Positions 56,214 to 64,000 of a DNA stretch of 64,000 nt are shown in pieces. The stretch is from Exophiala sp. HKRS030. Its lineage: Eukaryota > Ascomycota > Eurotiomycetes > Chaetothyriales > Herpotrichiellaceae. Each line of letters opens with the position of its first letter. The first letter of the stretch is position 1. The translations under genes and the position numbers were made by a program. The stretch is from NCBI GenBank assembly GCA_023897205.1, contig JAHWDD010000001.1, positions 434,001-498,000 of the forward strand. The letters run 5' to 3'. The notes beneath the pieces were generated by a model that worked only from the letters and a program-made list of their open reading frames with translations, had not been told where the DNA came from and did not search any database.

Positions 56214-57322
56214 TTAACCCGGAGGGAGTGTGCTCGCGTCAACAACCTCATCAGCGTCCCGCTGCAGATCCTCGTTCGGTCCGTACAAGGGTGAGCGAGG
56301 CAAAGCCATAAGACCAGTTCGAGCTGATTCGAGAATGCCGAATGGAGCAATCAATTTCATGAATGAATCGATTCTGCTCGGCTTCGCGGACCTAGATACA
56401 GTTAGACTTCTCCCAGCTAAAGTTCAAGATTTGTAACTTACACCTCGACAATGCAGTTGTTTGTGCTAATGTCAAGCACTTTCCCGCCGAATTGATGCGT
56501 CAAGTGAGTAATGGCTTCCAGATGCTCATGTTTGTGTCGAAGGGCCTGGCTTGCAGCAAGGCGGTTGGGATGATAGCTAACACCTTGACCGAGCATTTCC
56601 TTTGCTCGCTGTACGAGGCTTGCTTCGTCTTGCTTGTTTCCTTCCAACTCCTGCAGTCTCTTCTCCGCGTTTTCCTCTGGATATTCGTGGTCTCCTTCGC
56701 TTGTTTCGTCGTATTCCTGGCTGGTCATCTCGCGATGGTGCTCCATCAGTTCCTCGTAAACTTCAGGGCCCAGGATGGAAACCTTAGCCAGAAGCAATTC
56801 ACGTTGCACCAAGGCGGCAGAGGTGTAATCAAGCACTGCCCAAACAGGCACCAAATCTTCCAGTTGACGTCGAGCTTGTTCCACGACGCCATCTTGGCCT
56901 TGGAGCACAATAGTCATTCGACTGAGATCCTCCACTTCGGTGTTACACACCACGAGCGAATCAATGTTGAAACCTCTGGCAGCTAGGATCCCCGACACAC
57001 GAGACAGCACACCCGGCTCGTTCTGAACCAAGCAGTTGAGAATGTGTTTCTTTGGTGGAGCTTGAGAGGCTACAGGGGTTTCGTAGAGGATGGAGGAAAC
57101 CGCTGCTGCCGCGCCATACTGGGGAGAGGTGTCGGTCACCGGAAGAGGAAGAGGAGATCGCCGGTGCAGAGCCTTGTAAGCTAGCGCAGAGGTAGAATTT
57201 GTGCTTTTTGATCTTGTCGAGGCGGGTGTGAGAGTGTCGAGGAATGAAGGTCCGCTCTGTGCACGATAACTTCGCAGCGCATTCCTACCAGCAAAGGTGA
57301 GGAGATTGCGCGTGCCTGCCAT
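56214..57322 (-). CDS. ilv6: Acetolactate synthase regulatory (small) subunit, mitochondrial
   Basis: Exon 1 is 57322-56442 and exon 2 is 56391-56214, joined by a 50-bp intron (GTAAGT donor, ATCTAG acceptor) in phase, giving 352 residues. The N-terminus is an Arg/Ser-rich mitochondrial presequence (NLLTFAGRNALRSYRAQSG). The first ACT domain is at HILNCLVQNEPGVLSRVSGI and RGFNIDSLVV; the second and the C-terminal conserved block follow, with HEHLEAITHLTHQFGGKVLD and, in exon 2, a SAKPSRIDSFMKLIAPFGIL segment ending SARTG and DASTLPPG. It regulates the catalytic subunit Ilv2 in the first common step of valine/isoleucine synthesis, conferring valine feedback. Reading through the intron would replace the conserved C-terminus with an unrelated tail, which supports the splice. 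An acidic insert of about 30 residues lies in the middle. Confidence 0.95.
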
Positions 57323-58014
57323 GGTGGCGGCTTGTATGGATTCAGACTCGATGAAGGGAATTAATTCATGGAGAGACTACTCCGTGTTATCTTTTTTCAC
57401 AAGAGCAATGTGAGTCAGAGATAGCAAGAGGTCAACGCTGGAAGACAAAATTTTGGGGATGGAGGCCGGCAAGCGAGCGAAGTCGGTGTTACCCACAGCA
57501 AAAAGAGCCAAGCTGCAGTACGAGGTACACAGGAAACTCGTACTGTACTGTACTGCACCTACTTTAGGTGCTCCCACTAGGCCCTTAATAAGCCTGACCC
57601 GCCCACTAGAACTTCCCCGGACGTCGGCCAAAAAAACGTGAGCTCGGAGTTCTAGGCACCTCCCCCGATTCCGAGTCCACACTGGCTCGAGCACTTGTAC
57701 GAGTACTATTTATTTTATTTTTATACTCCAGTCGTCGTGATGATTGACCTGCAAAGGGATTCAGGGCAGACCGAACTACGTCGTAACAAGCAGACCAGCA
57801 ATGTGTCTTGACAGTGTTTTCTATGACAGACGGTGCACTCCTGCTACCTATCTAGATGCATACGGTACAGTTCCTGGTGAAATGTCTTGGCTCGGACATT
57901 TCCACCAAGTTGATGAGAGAAAGAGCGCTGTAACTGTTGCTGCTATTCAAGTCCTTTATTAAACCCCTTGTGCCGGGTTCTACTATCACAGCATAGGCCA
58001 TCGTCAACAGGTCA
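57323..58014. other. Divergent promoter region of ilv6 and SDR gene
   Basis: 690 bp between opposite start codons. GTACTGTACTGTACT repeats occur near 57537-57557. No gene-like frame. Confidence 0.45.
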
Positions 58015-58806
58015 ATGGCTTTCGACTTCAAAGGCAAGGTGATTGTGATCACAGGAGCCGCCAGTGGAATTGGGTCAGTCATCAACGACAGATTGATTTG
58101 AACTCCTGCTGAATGTTGAGAGGACAGCCTCGCCGTGGCAAAACGCCTTCACACTGACCAAGCCCAGCTCGCCCTGTGTGATGTGAATAGCGCTGGCCTG
58201 AAGCAGCTTGCTGAAGATCTACAGTCTCCCCATCACAAAGTCTTCCATCTTGACGTGACGTCAAGCCAGCAATGTCAGGACACAATCACTAACATTGTCG
58301 GCGACTTTGGCAAGATAGACTGCCTTTTCAACTGTGCTGGTATAAACCCGACAACTTTACCTCTTCAGTCCACGACGGATGAGTATTGGGACAAGATCGT
58401 GGACACAAGCTTGAAAGGAACGTACCTCATGACCAGATCCAGCATTCCACATTTGACCAGAGGATCTGTAATCGTCAACGTGTCTTCGGTGGCAGGACTC
58501 AAAGCGAGCGCTGGCCATGCCATATACAACGCAGCAAAGTTTGGCGTGATCGGATTCTCACAATCCATGGCACTTGAACTCGGACCCCAGGGCATCAGAG
58601 TGAATGCGGTTGCTCCAGGGTCGATAAAGACTCCGACGAACAATTCTGTCCGTCAAGGGCAGGAGGTCATCGAACGGACCGAGCAGGGCGTGGCTCTCAG
58701 AAGGATGGGAACTGCAGAAGAGGTCGCCAATGTAGTGGCATTTTTGTTCTCTGAGCAAAGTAGCTACGTTAATGGCAGTGTCATCGAGATATCTGGAGGC
58801 CTCTAA
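58015..58806 (+). CDS. Short-chain dehydrogenase/reductase (classical SDR)
   Basis: Exon 1 is 58015-58073 and exon 2 is 58128-58806, joined by a 54-bp intron (GTCAGT donor, GGACAG acceptor) in phase, giving 245 residues. The cofactor motif TGAASGIG (13-20) straddles the splice. FNCAGI (NNAG variant, 87-92), catalytic Ser in VNVSSVAG, and YNAAK with Tyr153 and Lys157 follow. GIRVNAVAPGSIKTP and YVNGSVIEISGG complete the fold. Asp38 after the second strand suggests NAD preference. The substrate is unknown; this class often oxidises secondary alcohols. The length is standard (about 250). The downstream DUF1907 gene ends just 52 bp away on the other strand. Confidence 0.9.
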
Positions 58807-58858
58807 ATAGTACGACGATGGTCCGAATAGTTACCTAAGTCAGGGCCATGAGCGAACG

Positions 58859-59878
58859 TCAGGGATAGTCAACTCTATACACCGACTCGGCAACATTGAA
58901 CCACCCTTCGTACTCGATCTCCTCCCTCGTCTCGTCTATATCGTAATGATAATGGCCTCCTTGGGCCGTTTCTAAGCTTCCATCCTTCGCCTCCGTGAAA
59001 CAGTGTGTATGTTCCATGCGCAAGTTGAGGCCCTTGTCGTCTCCTGAGTGAACGACGCTCAAACACACCAGCGGCCCATCGGCGGGCGCCCGCTCGTCAT
59101 CATTGAACTCCATGTCGAAGAAGCGCAACCACTTCACCACGTCGTCGTGGTCGCGGAACGGCTGCGCCGGGAAATCCGGCATGACATGCAACTTTGCCTT
59201 GCCCGAGCGGATGAGAAACACGCCGCCGAGAGAAATGAGGTCGCCGCCGAACGCCGATTTCAGCCCCTGCTGGATGGCCTGGGTGAAGTTGAGCGGACCT
59301 TTCCGCGACCGCGCCTTGACGTGCAGACACGGGCCCGCCGCTCCGTCACAGCAGAACAAGTTGCACATGAGCCCGAAGTTCGAGCTGTCCGGCAAGGCAC
59401 AACACGCCACGGCGTCGGACGGGGTGATTTTGGCATAGTGCGTGCGGTTGCGCGTCGTCATCGTGTCTGCAGAAGGATCTACACCGGAGTCTCCCGCCGC
59501 GGTCCCGTAGGCAAAGTTGGGCATCAGTTCGGTGTTCTGGCCCAGCACGAAGAAGGGACCGGCGCCGGCACCGATCAGCAGGCCGGACGTAGGAGACATG
59601 TCTGTCTGGCGGGATATGGCTCGCAGTTCGTACCTACGACCGAGGTCGGACCGGACCAGGTACGACGGATCGCCAACCTCGACGACACGAGGCGAACCCG
59701 TCAACCCCGGGCCGGCCAGGTGGTATGGCGGGAGGGTGAGATCAGGCGGCGTTTCCACCGTGCATGACGACGAGGAGAAGTTGGACGACAGTGTGGGGGT
59801 GATGGCTTCAGCTAGAGCGTGCAGTGGAGGAGGTGAGAGTGTCACCTTTTTGACGGGCCATTTCTTGTCGTTGGACAT
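58859..59878 (-). CDS. DUF1907 protein, C11orf54/PTD012-like putative ester hydrolase
   Basis: Single exon, 339 residues from MSNDKKWPVKK; an upstream in-frame Met at 59953 would add 25 unconserved residues. Characteristic blocks are LIGAGAGPFFVLGQNTELMP, KGPLNFTQ, GGVFLIRSGKAKLHVMPDFP, LRMEHTHCF and GGHYHYD, ending YRVDYP. In the human homologue, HTH and HYH histidines coordinate zinc; the same HxH and HxHxx spacing is kept here, so a zinc-dependent hydrolase is likely. The physiological substrate of the family is not well defined. Compared with the animal protein this version has an Asp/Ser-rich insert after residue 30. It lies 52 bp from the convergent SDR gene. Confidence 0.88.
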   Translation of the reverse strand: MSNDKKWPVKKVTLSPPPLHALAEAITPTLSSNFSSSSCTVETPPDLTLPPYHLAGPGLTGSPRVVEVGDPSYLVRSDLGRRYELRAISRQTDMSPTSGLLIGAGAGPFFVLGQNTELMPNFAYGTAAGDSGVDPSADTMTTRNRTHYAKITPSDAVACCALPDSSNFGLMCNLFCCDGAAGPCLHVKARSRKGPLNFTQAIQQGLKSAFGGDLISLGGVFLIRSGKAKLHVMPDFPAQPFRDHDDVVKWLRFFDMEFNDDERAPADGPLVCLSVVHSGDDKGLNLRMEHTHCFTEAKDGSLETAQGGHYHYDIDETREEIEYEGWFNVAESVYRVDYP

Positions 59879-60652
59879 GATGGACTGGAATGTGTGAGAA
59901 GAAATATTCAAGAGTTGATACTTAGTACGAGTACAACGCCATACTTCACTCACTTTCGAATCGTCGGTATCAGCAGGTGTAAAGGACGTGTCACTGTAAC
60001 TCGTAAGTGAGATGTCATCGACTGACTGAGCTAAAAATAAAGGCTGTACCTCGGGTCAAGCTCAGCCTTGTACGGGGCTCTCAGCCTGATGCGACGTTAG
60101 TTTTTATCCTCGCCCAAACAACACACCGTAAATATACGTATATACCATCACTTTATCATTTTCTTCTCCTGTGTGTACCCCCTCACTCTAAATCTTTCTC
60201 AGTCAAGTCGCTTTCCAAAACCTGTAGGCACAAAGCATTTACCAGACCACTCACTCGGACAATCGATGGCAAAGGCCTGTTGTGGTGGTGGCACAGGTCA
60301 CGATGTTTAAACAGGTAGGCAGTGTGATTGCAGAGATGATATCTCGACTTCATAATCACCTCGTGCAAGAACGGACATGAAGGGAAGCGACTCTGATGAA
60401 TTATCTCACTTTGCGTGATGTTCACACACCCATGATCAATCAATCGATTCCATGCCACGGTGAAGCGCGACTTCGTCACCGATCTGGCTCATCATCATCC
60501 TCACACATCGACCGCGCATATAAAAGGGATTGGATTGATGCAGGTTCTCGTTTACGAATACCATGTTCATCTCTGTGGATTTTTCTTGTCCATATTGCCA
60601 AAATACCCTGAGCCTTCCAACGTGTGTGCGTGCAGGACATATCACAAAAGCC
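59879..60652. other. Spacer with candidate TATA box
   Basis: 770 bp. TATAAAAG at 60519-60526 lies 127 bases before the ATG at 60653, a likely promoter for the gene there. No other feature seen. Confidence 0.45.
60519..60526 (+). promoter_or_regulatory. Candidate TATA box (TATAAAAG)
   Basis: A consensus-like TATA element upstream of the gene starting at 60653. Position only; no transcript data. Confidence 0.4.
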
Positions 60653-61232
60653 ATGGGCACTTTGGCGTCCATAGAAGAGAGAATCACCAGCGTCCACCCG
60701 GTGGACCAAGGTACTACAACAAGTCACAGCCACCCAACCTTGACGATCCAAGGAAGACCCTCGCCCTGTTGGGAGGACGAAGACATAAATGTAAAGTCAC
60801 CCCGTCAACAGTTTGAGCTCATTCACAAAGCCCTTAGAAAGAAAGCAAGTCTGATGTTTGAAATTTTGACCACAAAAGACACCGCCGCCGACACCACCTC
60901 CATCGCCACCACCCACCCCTCCACCAACACCACCGCACACACCGCCCCCTGCACCAGACCCAGATGATTCACTACTGGATCATCATCGTCGTCAGGCAAC
61001 GAGCCAACACCGAAAGTGACACCCGACCTCATCCCTCTGATACCCCCAACACTTCACAAAGACAGTGACCTTACCGTGACATGACGATCGGCGAGGTCGA
61101 AGACGTTGATGGATCTTCTGCACGAGTTCCTGACCCTAGCTGACACTCGAGATGATGATGTACCAGCAAGAAGAGATTCCCTCGCGCATGGCTGCCCGTA
61201 CAAGACGAGCCAATTGGCGGCGTCGGTGCTGA
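60653..61232 (+). CDS. Putative small protein of unknown function, gene model unresolved
   Basis: Starting at 60653 (MGTLASIEERITSVHPVDQG), one frame remains protein-like through SPRQQFELIHKALRKK. Read without splicing, it meets a TGA at 60965-60967. A splice model fits better: exon 60653-60848, intron 60849-60995, exon 60996-61075 (NEPTPKVTPDLIPLIPPTLH), intron 61076-61139 (GTGACA donor, CTGACCCTAG acceptor) and exon 61140-61232, which reads LTLEMMMYQQEEIPSRMAAR and ends NWRRRC-stop. All phases agree, giving about 122 residues. The first intron donor (GTCTGA) is weak. The unspliced frame would instead add a Thr-rich tail and stop. I recognise no family. A TATA box upstream supports a transcription unit. 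Confidence 0.45.
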
Positions 61233-61706
61233 AGGATCTAATCGTGTCGGGTTTTGGGCGTAGATCAGGATGGAATGGTTTCGGGTGTGAGGGACATGAC
61301 ATTTACTCCGTGACATCAGAGGGTTGAAGACGCAGATTTTAGTAAAGCGAAATGGTTTCAAAGAATGATATACCACGTAGATATTTCCTGATTTGGAAGA
61401 CTAATATACAGTGGAATGGAGTAAGACAATACACTTGGACTTGCCGCTAAGAGCACAAGACGAGGACATGATTTTCTTTGGGAAATATAGATATTCATAT
61501 ATCCTATAGAAAGTATACAGAAGAAATAAAAATAAGAGAAAAAAAAGGACTTTCCAAGTCTCACAATATCAATAACAGTGTTTCAACCCAGCGCCATCGC
61601 TCGCTCGTAAAAACACAAAAAAAAAGACCAAAACTTTTCCCATGCTCTTTCTTTTTCAGGTCCCGAAATCGCTATGCTTGTGGACCATGAAAAACACACA
61701 CAGACA
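61233..61706. other. Spacer, no gene seen
   Basis: 474 bp with AT-rich stretches (61480-61560). It holds the 3' flanks of the small plus gene and of the But2 gene. Confidence 0.4.
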
Positions 61707-62432
61707 CTAATAAACCATAATCTTGATACCATCCTGACCGGCGGGCCAGGAGATCTCGACCTGGTCACCCTGGGGGACGACCTCACCGCCAAAGACCTGG
61801 CCGGCCACCAAGGAACAAGGGAAGAATCCGTTGGACGTGGCGGCGGGTCCGGACCCGACCTGCCACACGGCCTCGCCGCCGGGGACGACGTCGATGGCGC
61901 CGATGTTCTGGTTCCTCAGGTTGCCCGAGGGCCAGGTGGTGGTGCTGGCCGTGGCGGGCGCGAGGCTCGTGAACAGCTGGGCCTTGAGCGAACCCGAGGC
62001 GTACGAGCCCGCGGCCTCGAGGCCGAACGCCACCCGGCACCAGTTCTGCGAGTACTGCGCGGGGACGGCGAAGGTGACGATGGCCGTCGAGTCGGCGCCG
62101 CCGTTGGTGTAAGACCGGGACACAAAGCCGCGAGCCGTGTTGAAGTTGACCGCGCCCGTCGCCACGTTGTACTGGGAAGTGTACTCGGGATAGATGGTCG
62201 CGACCGCCGTCCCGGACGTCGGGTATCCCGTGTATGAGCCCCAGGAGAAAGTAGTACCCGAGGTCGAGGGCGGTGTGGTTGTGTTGGTCATGGGGTATCC
62301 GCCGCCGCTGTTGCATGAGGTGGTGGAAGAAGAGCCGGATTGGCGGACGGTCAAGGGAGCAGCTTGAGAAAGCATGGCAGAAGAGAGAATTCCGCCGAGG
62401 ATGGTGGCAGCGATCATCGTTGATTGACCCAT
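61707..62432 (-). CDS. Secreted protein with But2-type C-terminal domain
   Basis: Single exon, 241 residues. A signal peptide covers about residues 1-25 (MIAATILGGILSSAMLSQAA). Residues about 95-241 form the But2 C-terminal (PF09792-type) beta-rich domain: CRVAFGLEAAGSYASGSL, then ASTTTWPSGNLRNQNIGAI and a final QGDQVEISWPAGQDGIKIMVY. A Ser/Thr/Gly-rich linker with C40 lies before it. Fungal secreted members of this family are common, often abundant, and of unknown biochemical role. The three cysteines may form disulphides. No enzymatic motif is evident. A TATATA element is present about 275 bp upstream. It is a plausible cell-wall or surface protein. Its composition is normal for secreted fungal proteins. 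Confidence 0.83.
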   Translation of the reverse strand: MGQSTMIAATILGGILSSAMLSQAAPLTVRQSGSSSTTSCNSGGGYPMTNTTTPPSTSGTTFSWGSYTGYPTSGTAVATIYPEYTSQYNVATGAVNFNTARGFVSRSYTNGGADSTAIVTFAVPAQYSQNWCRVAFGLEAAGSYASGSLKAQLFTSLAPATASTTTWPSGNLRNQNIGAIDVVPGGEAVWQVGSGPAATSNGFFPCSLVAGQVFGGEVVPQGDQVEISWPAGQDGIKIMVY

Positions 62433-63621
62433 TTTCTTCTGTGTTATATAGAAAAGAAGTTGTCTTCTGGTGTAAAGTTTTGCTATTTGGCTTAGAAAAT
62501 TTCCGAGTTGCCAAAGTCTTTTGAAGTGCTCTGGACTTGTTTTGTGAAGGGTGTTTTGGTAGTAAGAAGTAGTATTGATTGAATTAGTCTTGTAGTGATT
62601 GTGACTAGGAGGTGAGAATGAATGATAAGAAATAAAAGAAGCAAGAAAAGAGAAAAACGAAGGTTAATTATACTTGTTGAATGCCGCTGTGTTCAGTAGT
62701 CAGTGTATATAGAGAGGATGGGATCTATGAGGAGGTGGGAGAATCACAGCTCTCGGAGAGGTCAGTGCGAGCCACAAATGAAGATAGACAGGCACATTCC
62801 CTCTTACGCTCGGACACGAGATTGGCGAGGAAAGGCTAAGAATGGAAGTGAAAACGTGTGAGATGTCAGCAAGTGGTTGGGCGCAGTTGGCTATGTAGTT
62901 CGTCGTCCTGATCTATTGTAAGAATATTCGCACCGAAAGAGGAAATGCGCGAGGCTGAAGGCACCAGGCTCTTGGTTTGACGAGGCTGGAAGGTGAATGG
63001 GCCAAACGGTGGCCCGGGATACAACGCTAACACCACTGCATCAGGCTGAAGCTGGGACCATTTCTCCCCAGCCGCGTGCGTCTCTCCGTAGCTTGATGAG
63101 ATTTGGGCCAACCCGTGGTCTGTCCATAGATAGGACCTGGGAAACAGAGCCTCGCCTCCCAATTAATACTCCGACCTCGTCCTTCAGCCACATATCACTT
63201 TTGAAAATCCGGGGTTGATGCTTTGCCAAACATAGGCACTAGGATCGAATTCTGACGAGGCTGAATCCCAGCCAATTGATTTCCCGCTGCGATGAAAATA
63301 GTATCTTGTTTGCCAGCTTGAGTAAGGATGGAAGAGGTTGTGATTGGTCCAAAAAGAATCCAGGTTTCGAGAATTCCTTGTCCCCGATTACCACATGCAC
63401 CACCGTTTGAGTGTGTGCTGAAAACGAGTCCACCGGTCCTCTAAAGGTGAAGAACGATACTGTGTCCGTGTGTGGGAGCGTCCTAAAAGGTAGGGAGTAT
63501 AGTGTTGTGTAACAGCTGGTGATCAAGACACAAGCCTCTAACGGGCATTCTCGATCAGAGCTCTCACTCGAAGGCGTACAACAACTCATTCGGCTGAGGG
63601 TTTCCCACCTAATTATCTGTA
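62433..63621. other. Spacer upstream of the But2 gene
   Basis: 1.19 kb, holding the But2 promoter (TATATA at 62705-62710, minus strand TATATA-like) and the 3' flank of the right-edge gene. No gene-like frame was seen. Confidence 0.45.
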
Positions 63622-64000
63622 TCATAACGCCACATCCTCCATCTCGGCGCCTTCCTTCGCGTCCTCAACCAGGGGCTGATGTTTCTCTTCAGTATGAGGG
63701 TCCTGGGATTTGTCGTCCGAGGAATCTTCCTCTGGCTCTTCGTCATTCTCGTCGTCCTCTTCTGCATCTGATTTTTCGGCCTTCTGCTTGTCCTTAGCCT
63801 CGGTCGCCTGTGGCTCTGGCTCTTCTTCGCTTTCTTCCTCTTCGTCGTCATCCTCTTCACCGGCAGCAGGGGTGGGTGGCAGGTCTTTTTGTGGTGGCGT
63901 TGGTGGTACTTCAGGTCCAGGCTCACCGCTGACCGTACTCTCTCTGTCAGGACTCTTTGGTGATGTTACTGGCTCTTTAGACCGTTGTGGAATGCTACTT
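63622..64000 (-). CDS. C-terminus of a protein cut by the right edge; acidic tail
   Basis: The last 126 codons before a TGA at 63624-63622 form an open frame entering from beyond 64000. The composition is Pro/Ser-rich, then a long acidic stretch (EEDDDEEEESEEE), then Asp/Glu/Lys-rich sequence, ending EDAKEGAEMEDVAL. Such tails are disordered and occur in chromatin or RNA-associated proteins, but nothing here identifies the family. A different minus frame at 63609-63926 reads as Arg/Lys-rich and is the shadow of this one. Confidence 0.6.
   Translation of the reverse strand, partial: SSIPQRSKEPVTSPKSPDRESTVSGEPGPEVPPTPPQKDLPPTPAAGEEDDDEEEESEEEPEPQATEAKDKQKAEKSDAEEDDENDEEPEEDSSDDKSQDPHTEEKHQPLVEDAKEGAEMEDVAL

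Noticed and set aside
63609..63926. Arg/Lys-rich minus-strand ORF at the right end
   Set aside because: Shadow of the acidic C-terminal reading frame of the right-edge gene.

Overview
The window is nuclear DNA of a filamentous ascomycete (Pezizomycotina). Genes are monocistronic and lie on both strands. Introns are few and short (about 45-160 bp) with GT..AG ends and CTAAC/CTGAC-like branch sites. Gene families are typically fungal: Helo-like/NACHT NLR, But2-domain secreted protein, DHA1 transporter, Spo12-like, Ilv6 and Met6. The gene set looks like Eurotiomycetes, possibly Chaetothyriales, but that placement is from memory and unverified.

Layout. 0-9.6 kb: the 5' part of a conserved-looking protein running off the left edge (-), an alpha/beta hydrolase (+), a tiny two-exon Cys-rich protein (-), and an inositol-polyphosphate 5-phosphatase with a C-terminal membrane tail (-), separated by long empty spacers. 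9.6-15.8 kb: a gene-poor accessory-looking stretch with an F-box protein, a Cys/His fragment and four small multi-exon reading frames that I can trace by splice signals but cannot name, one carrying about 34 ACT repeats and one an in-frame stop. 15.8-22.6 kb: a 925-residue kinase with a long unknown N-terminus (+), tail to tail with a 992-residue Helo-like/NACHT NLR (-). This is the most immunity- or incompatibility-like part of the window.

23-44.6 kb is denser and more conserved: GNAT acetyltransferase, Spo12-like protein, DHA1 drug transporter, Vps18, a small membrane protein, a ketopantoate-reductase-family enzyme, a three-repeat hypothetical, an amidohydrolase, a secreted TAP-like peptidase, DNA polymerase eta and isovaleryl-CoA dehydrogenase. 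46-64 kb: HAD phosphatase, Tyw3 with a long Ser/Ala/Thr insert, a poly-His methyltransferase, Met6, a steroid-5-alpha-reductase-like membrane enzyme, Ilv6, an SDR, a DUF1907 (C11orf54-like) protein, an unresolved small gene, a But2 secreted protein and the acidic C-terminus of a gene cut by the right edge.

Most neighbours are functionally unrelated housekeeping genes. There is no biosynthetic cluster, CRISPR array, rRNA, recognisable tRNA or intact transposon. Several gene models below (Met6, Ilv6, 5-alpha-reductase-like, NLR, Vps18, methyltransferase) required joining exons. All stated joins keep phase unless noted.
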